DNA of 64,000 bases from Nocardia beijingensis NBRC 16342 (GTDB taxonomy: Bacteria; Actinomycetota; Actinomycetes; Mycobacteriales; Mycobacteriaceae): assembly GCF_001612785.1 (NCBI RefSeq), contig NZ_BDBC01000012.1:241270-305269 (forward strand), given 5' to 3'. Below are positions 41,874-49,497 of this stretch, one piece after another (position 1 is the stretch's first letter; each line of letters begins with the position of its first letter). The position numbers and the translations under genes were made by a program. The notes under the pieces are model-generated. The model saw only the letters and a program-made list of their open reading frames with translations. It was not told the DNA's origin and ran no database searches.

Positions 41874-43319
41874 ATGTCCCCAGCCCCGATGGCCGAAAGC
41901 ATGATTGACCCCGAGGACCTCGCGACCTGTCTTCGGGTCCTGGAGCAGGCCGGATCGTTGGAGAAGGATCATCCCGACTCGGTGCTGGTGCAGCGTGCGG
42001 TCGGGCACATGTTCAAGAAACTCAAGCAGCGGCGCCGCTCCGAGGCGCGCGCGGCGGTGTCGGCGGCCGACCGCGAGGTGGTCGCCGCGACCGCGACCGG
42101 CTCACCGAACCGGATCGATGACGAGACCGCGGGCATCCCGATCAGCTCGAGCACGAGCGGAGCCAGCGCGGGCACCTTGATCCGCCCGCGTCCCTGCTAC
42201 ATCTGCAAGCAGCGCTACACCCGGGTCGACGCCTTCTACCACCAGTTGTGCCCGGAGTGCGCGGCGCGCAGTCACACCAAACGCGACGCCCGCACCGATC
42301 TGACCGGGCGGCGGGCCCTGCTCACCGGCGGCCGCGCCAAGATCGGCATGTACATCGCGCTGCGATTGCTGCGCGACGGCGCGCACACCACCATCACCAC
42401 CCGTTTCCCCAACGACGCCATCCGCCGTTTCGCCGCGATGGACGACAGCGCCGACTGGTTGCACCGGTTGCGCGTCGTCGGCATCGATCTGCGCGACCCG
42501 GCCCAGGTGGTCGCCTTGGCCGACGACGTCGCCGCCCAGGGCCCGCTGGACATCCTGATCAACAACGCCGCGCAGACGGTGCGCCGCTCCCCCGGCGCCT
42601 ACAGCGCCCTGGTCGAGGCCGAATCGGGACCGTTGCCCGCGGGCGCGCTGCCGGAGGTGGTCAGCTTCGGCAAGACCATGCAGGCGCACCCCACCGCGCT
42701 GACCGCCTCGCTCACCCCGGCGCTGACCGCCGCCGACGTCGCCGAACTGGCCTTGGTCGCCGGGTCGGCGACCCCGGAACGGATCGCGCGCGGCGTGGCG
42801 ATCGACGCGGGCGGCCTGGTGCCGGACCTCGCGCACACCAACAGCTGGGTGCAGACCGTCGCGGAAGTGGACCCGACCGAACTGCTGGAAGTGCAGCTGT
42901 GCAACTCGGTCGCGCCGTTCATCCTGGTCTCGCGCCTGCGTCCGGCAATGGCCGCCGCCGCGGCGCGCCGCAAGTACGTCGTGAACGTCTCCGCCATGGA
43001 AGGACAGTTCTCCCGCGCGTACAAAGGCCCGGGACACCCGCACACCAATATGGCCAAGGCGGCGCTGAACATGCTGACCCGCACCAGCGCCAGGGAGATG
43101 TTCGAGCAGGACGGCATCCTGATGACCGCGGTCGACACCGGCTGGATCACCGACGAGCGCCCGCACTACACCAAACTCCGCCTCGCCGAGGAGGGTTTCC
43201 ACGCGCCGCTGGACCTGGTGGACGGCGCCGCGCGGGTCTACGACCCCATCGTGCAGGGTGAGAACGGCACGGATCTGTTCGGCTGCTTCCTCAAGGACTA
43301 TCAGCCCTCCCCGTGGTAG
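41874..43319 (+). CDS. SDR oxidoreductase with N-terminal zinc-ribbon-like Cys4 and atypical catalytic motif
   Basis: A 481-residue protein. A helical, basic N-terminus (to about 95) leads to a Cys4 cluster CYIC (108, 111) and CPEC (126, 129) that should bind zinc, then a Rossmann SDR domain from about 145. The cofactor loop is TGGRAKIG rather than TGxxxGIG; ILINNAAQTVRR is conserved. The usual YxxxK site reads HTNMAKAAL, so the Tyr position is Thr while Lys remains. The combination (TTRFP, INNAAQTVRR, VNVSAMEGQF, HPHTNMAKAALNM, VDTGWITDE) looks like a distinct, internally conserved SDR lineage rather than a decayed gene. The ATG at 41874 is tentative; starts at 41889 and 41901 are possible. 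Confidence 0.82.
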   Translation: MSPAPMAESMIDPEDLATCLRVLEQAGSLEKDHPDSVLVQRAVGHMFKKLKQRRRSEARAAVSAADREVVAATATGSPNRIDDETAGIPISSSTSGASAGTLIRPRPCYICKQRYTRVDAFYHQLCPECAARSHTKRDARTDLTGRRALLTGGRAKIGMYIALRLLRDGAHTTITTRFPNDAIRRFAAMDDSADWLHRLRVVGIDLRDPAQVVALADDVAAQGPLDILINNAAQTVRRSPGAYSALVEAESGPLPAGALPEVVSFGKTMQAHPTALTASLTPALTAADVAELALVAGSATPERIARGVAIDAGGLVPDLAHTNSWVQTVAEVDPTELLEVQLCNSVAPFILVSRLRPAMAAAAARRKYVVNVSAMEGQFSRAYKGPGHPHTNMAKAALNMLTRTSAREMFEQDGILMTAVDTGWITDERPHYTKLRLAEEGFHAPLDLVDGAARVYDPIVQGENGTDLFGCFLKDYQPSPW

Positions 43320-43353
43320 CCGCGGAGGCAGGCTCCGCCGCCCGGCGGGGGGC

Positions 43354-43359
43354 TACCCT
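43354..43359 (+). promoter_or_regulatory. Leaderless -10 box, DUF2784 gene
   Basis: TACCCT is followed by 6 nt and the GTG start at 43366. Confidence 0.45.
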
Positions 43360-43365
43360 GGAGGC

Positions 43366-43752
43366 GTGCTGTACCGGCTGTTGGCCGACGCCACCGCCGT
43401 CACGCATTTCGCTTTCGTGACCTACGTGGTGGTCGGCGGATTCCTCGCGTGGCGCTTCGGGCGCACGATCTGGCTGCACCTGCTGGCGGTCTGCTGGGGA
43501 TTCAGCACGATCGTGTTCGGCTTCGACTGCCCGCTCACGCATCTGGAGAACTGGGCGCGCGAACGCGCCGGGGAGCAGCGGCTGCCGTCGAGCGGATTCA
43601 TCGACCACTATCTCACCGGCGTGATCTACCCCGAGAACGCACTCGGACTGGTGCGGGCGACGGTAGCGGCGCTGGTGGTGGCGTCCTGGATCGGCTACGC
43701 GTTGGCGCTGCGCCGACGGGCCGCTCCGGCCGGTGCGCACGCCCCGCGCTGA
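43366..43752 (+). CDS. DUF2784 integral membrane protein
   Basis: A 128-residue membrane protein with the family N-terminus LYRLLADATAVTHFAFVTYV and WLHLLAVCWGFSTIVFGFDC, CPLTHLENWARE, and a C-terminal helix (about 95-116). Three or four transmembrane helices are expected. Its function is unknown. The GTG at 43366 fits the family start and a -10 box lies 6 nt upstream. It ends 10 bp before the convergent thioesterase. Confidence 0.85.
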   Translation: MLYRLLADATAVTHFAFVTYVVVGGFLAWRFGRTIWLHLLAVCWGFSTIVFGFDCPLTHLENWARERAGEQRLPSSGFIDHYLTGVIYPENALGLVRATVAALVVASWIGYALALRRRAAPAGAHAPR

Positions 43753-43762
43753 CCACGGGCGC

Positions 43763-44521
43763 TCAGGCGCCGAGGTGGCGGCCGACGAAGTCGGCCACCT
43801 GCGCCCCGTGCTCGTCCAGATAGAAATGCCCGCCGGGGAATGTCGCACGGTCGAATCCGCCGCTGGTGTGCGCTCGCCATTCATCGGCCTGTTCGGGTCG
43901 CATCGTCGGGTCCTCGGTGCTGACCAGCGCCGCGATGTCGGCGCGCAGCGGCTCTCCCGGCCGGTAGCGATAGGTCTCGACCGCTTGGTAGTCCGCGCGC
44001 ACGGCGGGCAGCACGAGTTCGGCGAGGCCGGGCTCGGTGCGCAGCATCTCCAGCGGAGCGGGATCGGTCGCCAGCAGCACCAAGTCGTCGATGAGGTCGT
44101 CGTCGGAGGCCAAGTGCAGCCGCTTCGTCTCCTCGAATGTCGGTGCGGGACGGCCGGACACGAACAGGGTGCGCACCGGCTGCCCGGCGCGCTCCAGTTC
44201 GCGCGCGGTCTCGAAGGCCACGGTCGCGCCCATGCTGTGCCCGAACAACGACAGCGGCTCCTTGCGGCCCTGCGCGAGCACCTCCCGCGCGATCCGATCC
44301 GCCAGCGCGAGCAGGTCGGTGATCAGGTCGTCGCCCAGCCGGTCCTGCCGCCCGGGGTACTGGACCGCGCAGACCTCGACGCCCGCGCCGAACCGCTGGG
44401 CCAGATCCCGGTATGCCGTGGCCGAGCCGCCGCCCGGCGGGAAGCACAGCAGGTGATGCCGCACGGCCGCATCGGATCGCAGGGTCCGCAACCACTCCGA
44501 GTCGGTGCTACCGCTCGCCAC
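43763..44521 (-). CDS. Type II thioesterase (NRPS/PKS editing type)
   Basis: A 252-residue alpha/beta-hydrolase of the TEII family: LLCFPPGGGSATAYRDLAQR near the start, nucleophile Ser96 in GHSMGA, FVSGRPAP, and a C-terminal GGHFYLDEH with the catalytic His. These enzymes remove stalled or wrong acyl groups from carrier proteins of NRPS/PKS lines. GGGAG lies before the GTG at 44521. No NRPS or PKS gene adjoins it; the nearest one begins at 62565, 18 kb away. It could serve that line or another elsewhere. Confidence 0.88.
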   Translation of the reverse strand: MASGSTDSEWLRTLRSDAAVRHHLLCFPPGGGSATAYRDLAQRFGAGVEVCAVQYPGRQDRLGDDLITDLLALADRIAREVLAQGRKEPLSLFGHSMGATVAFETARELERAGQPVRTLFVSGRPAPTFEETKRLHLASDDDLIDDLVLLATDPAPLEMLRTEPGLAELVLPAVRADYQAVETYRYRPGEPLRADIAALVSTEDPTMRPEQADEWRAHTSGGFDRATFPGGHFYLDEHGAQVADFVGRHLGA

Positions 44522-44698
44522 TTTCGATCTCCCTTCGGTTCCGCCGTCCCGCCGCGCGGCCGGACCAGACCACGGTAGTCGCCCACGGCCGCCGGAGCGG
44601 GTCCATGCCTCGAGGTGACCCCATGGCCGCCTCGACCGTGCGGGCGGCGCGCCGCGGCAGGGTTCCGGCCGGACGGGCGGGCATGGCGATCCCGCCAA

Positions 44699-45553
44699 TC
44701 AGCCGACGCCGAACGCCTCCGCGTTACGGGAGCACCAATCCGCGAACGAGCGTGGTGGGCGTCCGGTCAGCTGTCGCACCGTGTCGGTGCGCAGACCGAC
44801 GGTGTCTTTTCGCATCACGGCGAACCACTCGACGATCGCCTCCGCCAGAGCATCCGGGGCGCCGCCGGGGAAGCGGGCGCGCACCGCCTCCTCCGCGGTC
44901 GCGACCTCGCGCACCGCGATCGCGCGGCCGAGCGTCCCCGCCAGGATCTGCACTTGCTCGGGCACGGTGAGAACCTCCGCGCCGGTGAGGGTGTACTCCC
45001 GGCCCGCGTGCCCGTCCCCGGTCAGGACGGCCGCCGCGACGGAGGCGATGTCGGCCGGGTCGATCGGCGCATGCCTGCCGAGGCCGACGGGATTGAGCAC
45101 ATACCCGCCTTCGCGGAGGGTGGGAATCCACTCCAGCGCGTTGGTCATGAACCCGCCGGGGCGCAGGAACGTCGCGGGGATGCCCGAGGCGCGGACGAGT
45201 TCCTCGCGTTCGTGATGCCACCGGCCCATGGCGGGCATGGGATCGCCCAGGACGTGGGCCGACGACAGATGCACGATCCGGCGTACCCCGGCCGCCGCGG
45301 CGGCCTCGACCGCATGCCGGACGGGCGCGATGCCTGTTCCGGGTGTCAGCAGGAAGAGTGCGTCGATGCCCGCGAACGCCGCCGGCAGCGTCGGTGGTTC
45401 GTCGAGGTCGGCCACCACATGGTGGGAAGGTTGCGGCAATTCCGCCGCGCGGCGCGGATCACGCACCAGCGCCCGGAACGCCGCCCCTTGCGCATGCAAC
45501 TGCCGCACGAGCTCTCTGCCGATGTTTCCGGTGGCACCGGTGACCAGTATCAT
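44699..45553 (-). CDS. NmrA-like NAD(P)-binding SDR, target of divergent MarR
   Basis: A 284-residue atypical SDR with the Rossmann motif ILVTGATGNIGRELVRQL at residues 2-19, FRALVRDPRRA, DALFLLTPG and LRPGGFMTNALEW. Members bind NAD(P)H and reduce quinones or sense redox state. It is divergent from a MarR regulator, the usual arrangement for a repressor and the detoxifying gene it controls. GGAGAG precedes the ATG closely. Confidence 0.88.
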   Translation of the reverse strand: MILVTGATGNIGRELVRQLHAQGAAFRALVRDPRRAAELPQPSHHVVADLDEPPTLPAAFAGIDALFLLTPGTGIAPVRHAVEAAAAAGVRRIVHLSSAHVLGDPMPAMGRWHHEREELVRASGIPATFLRPGGFMTNALEWIPTLREGGYVLNPVGLGRHAPIDPADIASVAAAVLTGDGHAGREYTLTGAEVLTVPEQVQILAGTLGRAIAVREVATAEEAVRARFPGGAPDALAEAIVEWFAVMRKDTVGLRTDTVRQLTGRPPRSFADWCSRNAEAFGVG

Positions 45554-45567
45554 CTCTCTCCTGAGAT

Positions 45568-45612
45568 ATCGTTTGCCGACTAATGATTAGAAACGTTAGC
45601 CGGTTAACGATC
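45568..45612. promoter_or_regulatory. MarR operator region
   Basis: An 11-bp palindrome CTAATGATTAG (45580-45590) and a second, imperfect one (CGTTAGCCGGTTAACG, 45594-45609) are framed by ATCGTT (45568-45573) and AACGAT (45606-45611). The region lies between the divergent SDR and MarR genes, so one bound regulator could control both promoters. Confidence 0.6.
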
Positions 45613-45640
45613 ACGTCGTCAATCCATCCGAGGTGTCCTG

Positions 45641-46087
45641 ATGCCGGAATTCCTTGACCTGCACGGCAGAACCAACAAGGTCGTGCGCGCCGCCGTCGAG
45701 GGCGTCCTGCGCAGGCACGGACTGCATCTCGGTCAGGATCACCTGCTGGCGGCGCTGTGGGAGCGCGATGGCCGGACGCCGGGAGAACTCGCCGCCGCGC
45801 TGAACGTCAGCACGCCCACCGTTGTCAAGATGGCCACCCGCATGGCCGAGGCCGGACTACTCGAACGCCGCCGGGACGACAAGGACAGCAGGCTCGTCCG
45901 ACTGTGGTTGCTGGACGCGGGCCGCCGCCTGCGCACCCCGATCCGAGCCGAACGCCGATCTCTCGAAGAGCGCCTCACGGCATCCCTCACCGCGACCGAA
46001 CGCGAGCACCTGCTCACCGCTCTGGCCAAGATCCACCGCGCCGCGATCGATATCGTCGACGAGCCGGTCGAACCCGTCGAGCATTGA
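45641..46087 (+). CDS. MarR-family regulator
   Basis: A 148-residue winged-helix MarR protein (HLGQDHLLAALWERDGRTPG, LNVSTPTVVKMATRMAEAGL, wing RRRDDKDSRLVRLWLLDAGR). GAGGTG lies five bases before the ATG. It is divergent from the NmrA-like gene across an 87-bp region rich in palindromes, so it probably represses both; the inducer is unknown. Confidence 0.9.
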   Translation: MPEFLDLHGRTNKVVRAAVEGVLRRHGLHLGQDHLLAALWERDGRTPGELAAALNVSTPTVVKMATRMAEAGLLERRRDDKDSRLVRLWLLDAGRRLRTPIRAERRSLEERLTASLTATEREHLLTALAKIHRAAIDIVDEPVEPVEH

Positions 46088-46180
46088 CGACGCGGCGAGG
46101 CGCGCCTGGAGTGTGCCCACCCCACGCGGGCGGTCCGAAAGATCTCTCGCACGGATGCGGCGTCCGCGGCAGCGGGCGGC

Positions 46181-46723
46181 TCAGACCTCGGAGCGGCCGG
46201 TCTGGGCGAGGAGCCGTTCGAGTTCGGCGATCCGCTTGCGGTAGTCGGCCAATTCCGCCAGGCGGGCACTCATTTCGTCGGTCAGCTGAGCGATCCGGCC
46301 CAGGTAGCGGTGCGCGGGGTGGTCGGCCCAGTAGGCGCCGGCGCGGCCGTACTCCCGCGCGCGATCGACGTCCTGCGCGGTGACTCCCGCCGCCACCGCG
46401 TCCGTCGCCGCCGCCGCGAGCGCCGCCTCGAGCTGCCGCACGCGCAATCGCGTCGCCTGGTCGTGACCGGCGGTCCCGAGCGCCGCCCGCTCGGCGGCGA
46501 GGTCCTGGATCTCCCGGAGGTATCCGGCGTTCTGCGCGTCCTGCACGGCCATCAGTTCGTAGTCGAGGGTGATGGGCGCGGTGCGAACCCGGTCCGGCAG
46601 CAGAGCCGCGCGCGGTCGCAGGTCGATGCCGAAGACCGGAACTCGCTCCCGCGCGGGAGAACCCGACTTCTTCCTGATCGCCGGGACCGTGTATTCCGCA
46701 CTTCCGGCGTAGACGTTCGTCAT
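46181..46723 (-). CDS. Coiled-coil protein of unknown function
   Basis: A 180-residue protein. The N-terminus (YAGSAEYTVPAIRKKSG, VFGIDLRPRAALLPDRVRTA) is followed by helical, Ala/Glu/Arg-rich sequence with heptad-like spacing (DEMSARLAELADYRKRIAEL at about 152-171), indicating a C-terminal coiled coil. AGGT lies five bases upstream of the ATG at 46723; a GTG at 46735 is an alternative. No family is recognised. Codon use is normal for the genome. Confidence 0.65.
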   Translation of the reverse strand: MTNVYAGSAEYTVPAIRKKSGSPARERVPVFGIDLRPRAALLPDRVRTAPITLDYELMAVQDAQNAGYLREIQDLAAERAALGTAGHDQATRLRVRQLEAALAAAATDAVAAGVTAQDVDRAREYGRAGAYWADHPAHRYLGRIAQLTDEMSARLAELADYRKRIAELERLLAQTGRSEV

Positions 46724-47291
46724 CGTCGACCTCACCTACGACCGCCGCGCCGCGACCGGCCGTCCTCTGCCCCGCTGCCCGCACGCCACGGGCGAGTCGT
46801 CGGATCGGCGCGGCGGCACCGCGCCGGGTGCTGCTTGCAGCATGGGGGACATCCTGGCCGAAGCCTCCGGTTCGGCGCGCGCCACTATCCTCACTGGCGA
46901 GAAATCCGCTGGCACAGTCGCTTTCGCCGGGGGGTAGCGCCGAACACCGGTCCGGCTCCCCGCCACCGCGCGGGACTCGGCAAGCATCCTGCGGACGCCG
47001 CGCCCGTCAGCATTTCGTCCGCTATCTCGGCGGCGCCGGTGGGCGATCCGGCGGTCACCGGCCGAGCGCCCTGGCGATCCGGACCGGGACGAGCGCGCCA
47101 TCCGGTCGCCGACCGCACCACCGCATCGAGTCGCTACGCGCCCGCGCGCGAGCCGCGCCGCAGTCCGAAACGGATCGTCGCAGGTGGCGCCACCGAACGG
47201 CGCCACGACGCGGCCGCCGAGGTCCGCACCGGCCGCCGCCGCGGCGACCACGGCGTCCGAGTTCGCCGCGGCGGCAACTAGGCTGAAGCGA
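46724..47291. other. Intergenic region, no gene recognised
   Basis: These 568 bp of GC-rich sequence lie between divergent genes. Open frames on both strands here are Arg/Pro/Ala-rich shadows without motifs or ribosome sites. It must contain the promoter of the coiled-coil gene; the CoA-transferase -10 box lies at its right end. Confidence 0.4.
47279..47284 (+). promoter_or_regulatory. Leaderless -10 box, CoA-transferase gene
   Basis: TAGGCT is followed by 7 nt and the GTG start at 47292. Confidence 0.5.
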
Positions 47292-48632
47292 GTGAACACG
47301 CACGCACGGCTCGTCCAGGACTACGAGGCCGGTATCGGTGTCACCGCCTCGCGGATCTCCCCCGCGCCCGATCCGGGTAGCAATCTCGCCGCGACATTGC
47401 CGGTGTGGGCGCTCGCCGCCGGTTCGGTCGCGGCGCTCATCGCAGCGGCCGACCGCATGCGCGCCGCACGCGGTCTTGACCCGGTGGCCCATCGCATCGA
47501 CCCGGACCGCATCACCGCGTCCTTTTCCAGCGAGCGTCTGTTGCGCATCGGCGGCCGGGTGCCGACACCGTTCGCCGACCTCTCCGGCTTCTTCCCCACT
47601 TTCGACGGATGGGTTCGCACGCACGCCAACTATCCCCATCACCGGGCTCGGCTGTTCGCCGCGCTCGGACTGCCCGACTCGGCGCCCGTCGACCTGGCCG
47701 TGGCCCAGATGGCCATGATCCGGGCCTCCGACCTGGAGGAGCTGGCCGCCGCGCAGGGCGCGATCGCCGTCCGGGTCCGCACCGAGCAGGAATGGACGGC
47801 GAGCCCGGAGGGACAGGCAGCGGCGGCGGGCCCGTTGGTCGCGATCGACCGGCGCGCCGACCGCGGTGAAGCCGGATTACCTGCGGGCGGCACGCCTTTG
47901 CAGCCACTGCGCGGATTGCGCGTGCTCGATCTGACCAGGGTGATCGCGGGCCCGGTCGCCACGCGGGCGCTGGCCTTGCTCGGCGCGGAGGTCTTGCGGG
48001 TCGACCCGCCGCAACTGCCCGAGATCCCCTGGCAATTCGCCGACACCGGCCAGGGCAAGCGCTCGACATTGGTCGATCTGCGCATCGACGGCATCGATGA
48101 GCTCGTCGCCGCCGCCGATGTGCTGATCACCGGATACCGGCCGGGCGCGCTGGAACGCGCCGGGGTGCGGGCAGCCGCCCGCGCCGGGTTGATCCACGGG
48201 CGGGTGTCCGCGTGGGGTGAATCCGGTCCGTGGGGTGAGCGGCGTGGCTTCGACAGCATCGTGCAGGCCGCGTCCGGCATCTCGATCCTGGAGGGCGCGC
48301 CGTCGGTGCCCGGCGCGCTGCCCGCGCAGGCGCTCGACCACGCGTCGGGTTATCTGCTCGCCGCCGGTGTGATCGACGCCTTGGTCGCCCGCAGCGACGA
48401 CGGCGTCGGACGGGACGTGCGCGTGGCCCTGGCCCGCACCGCGTCGTGGCTGCTCGGCGCGCCGGACCGCACACCGCGTCACGCGGGGGCCGCGCAGCCG
48501 AACGCGGCGCTGGGGGTACGGCACGGACAGGTCGTCACCGCGCCGCCTGTGCTCGCCGAATACCCGGACTACGCCTGGCCCGCGCCCGCCTACGGCGGGG
48601 ACCGTCCGGCCTGGCCACTGCCCGCGCACTGA
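47292..48632 (+). CDS. Family III (CaiB/BaiF) CoA-transferase
   Basis: A 446-residue family III CoA-transferase. The C-terminal half contains the recognisable core PLRGLRVLDLTRVIAGPVATRA, LLGAEVLRVDPP, DVLITGYRPGALERAG and GFDSIVQAASGISILEG. The N-terminal half (about 1-190) is a diverged second repeat of the fold, as in two-domain fused forms. It moves CoA between carboxylic acids; the substrate is unknown. The GTG at 47292 is supported by a -10 box 7 nt upstream and no upstream ribosome site. Confidence 0.82.
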   Translation: MNTHARLVQDYEAGIGVTASRISPAPDPGSNLAATLPVWALAAGSVAALIAAADRMRAARGLDPVAHRIDPDRITASFSSERLLRIGGRVPTPFADLSGFFPTFDGWVRTHANYPHHRARLFAALGLPDSAPVDLAVAQMAMIRASDLEELAAAQGAIAVRVRTEQEWTASPEGQAAAAGPLVAIDRRADRGEAGLPAGGTPLQPLRGLRVLDLTRVIAGPVATRALALLGAEVLRVDPPQLPEIPWQFADTGQGKRSTLVDLRIDGIDELVAAADVLITGYRPGALERAGVRAAARAGLIHGRVSAWGESGPWGERRGFDSIVQAASGISILEGAPSVPGALPAQALDHASGYLLAAGVIDALVARSDDGVGRDVRVALARTASWLLGAPDRTPRHAGAAQPNAALGVRHGQVVTAPPVLAEYPDYAWPAPAYGGDRPAWPLPAH

Positions 48633-49497
48633 GTCGTCCCGCCGGGGGCGCCGCGGAATCCCTGGCGGCGTCCCGGTTGAGGACGATGGTGTGTTGCCGC
48701 GCTCGTTATCCGCGCCGACAGCTCTCCTGGATACGGCAGACCGCTACCCACCCCCTGGCACAGGTCCAACAGCGGAACAGTGCATAGATCGCATGCCGAT
48801 CCGTACTGCGGCGGGATGTCACGTCGCGGGCATGGGGCCCCGAATTCTCCGGCGGATTCCTACGCGGAGTCGGCGTCGAGTCCAGCTCGAGGTCGGCCGG
48901 ATCGTTTCGGGGCAGGTAGGAGCGGTTCGAGCCGTTGGGCATCGGTCAGGTCCTCGCGCCGCAGCGCTACTTCGGCTACACGCCCCAGCTGTGGCATACG
49001 CCGTGTTTGTCAATTGTGAGCTGGGGCTCTTCCCATTGAGCCGATTTGATCTCGACCATGTCGGCGGAGCGGTGTGCTCCCCACTTTACTAGCCCAACCT
49101 GCTCGAACAGGTAGTCGACAAAAACGTTGTTGCCCGTGGAAGACGCGGCGACCAACTGTCTGCTGTATCATGCTCGCCGCCTTCCTCCAAGAGAGCATGC
49201 CTCCAGGCCGCCATGTGGCAACACCGCACAGCACACGCTGATTACTCTCGTGCGGCACTCGGCGTAACCCGCCGGACTTGGCCCCCAGACTCGCAACTTC
49301 GCAAAAATTCCAGCGTCGCATCCTCGACGTCCCGCCACTGACCCTTTAGGGCAATGAGAGGGAGGATAGAATAGAACCGTCGTGCGACTTCAACTTCGCA
49401 GCTCTCCCAACAATCGGCCATCGCAATCAGCAAAAAAAGACCAAACAGGGGCTGGGTGAGCGTTAGCGTAACGATTCTTGAACCGGAGGTGACCGAG
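48633..49497. other. Composition-shift region at the left edge of an AT-richer island
   Basis: In these 865 bp the GC-rich character fades after about 49000. No solid gene is seen. A 78-codon minus-strand frame (start 48942, GAGGA 8 nt upstream, first 30 codons with normal GC3: MPNGSNRSYLPRNDPADLEL) could be the remnant of a small gene whose latter half is scrambled. A 59-codon minus-strand frame at about 49242-49421 (MADCWESCEVEVARRF) has plausible codon use but no ribosome site. Both are weak. Confidence 0.4.

Noticed and set aside
46736..47299. A 187-codon minus-strand frame upstream of the CoA-transferase
   Set aside because: Arg/Ala-rich composition, no motif, and it covers the likely promoters of both neighbours.
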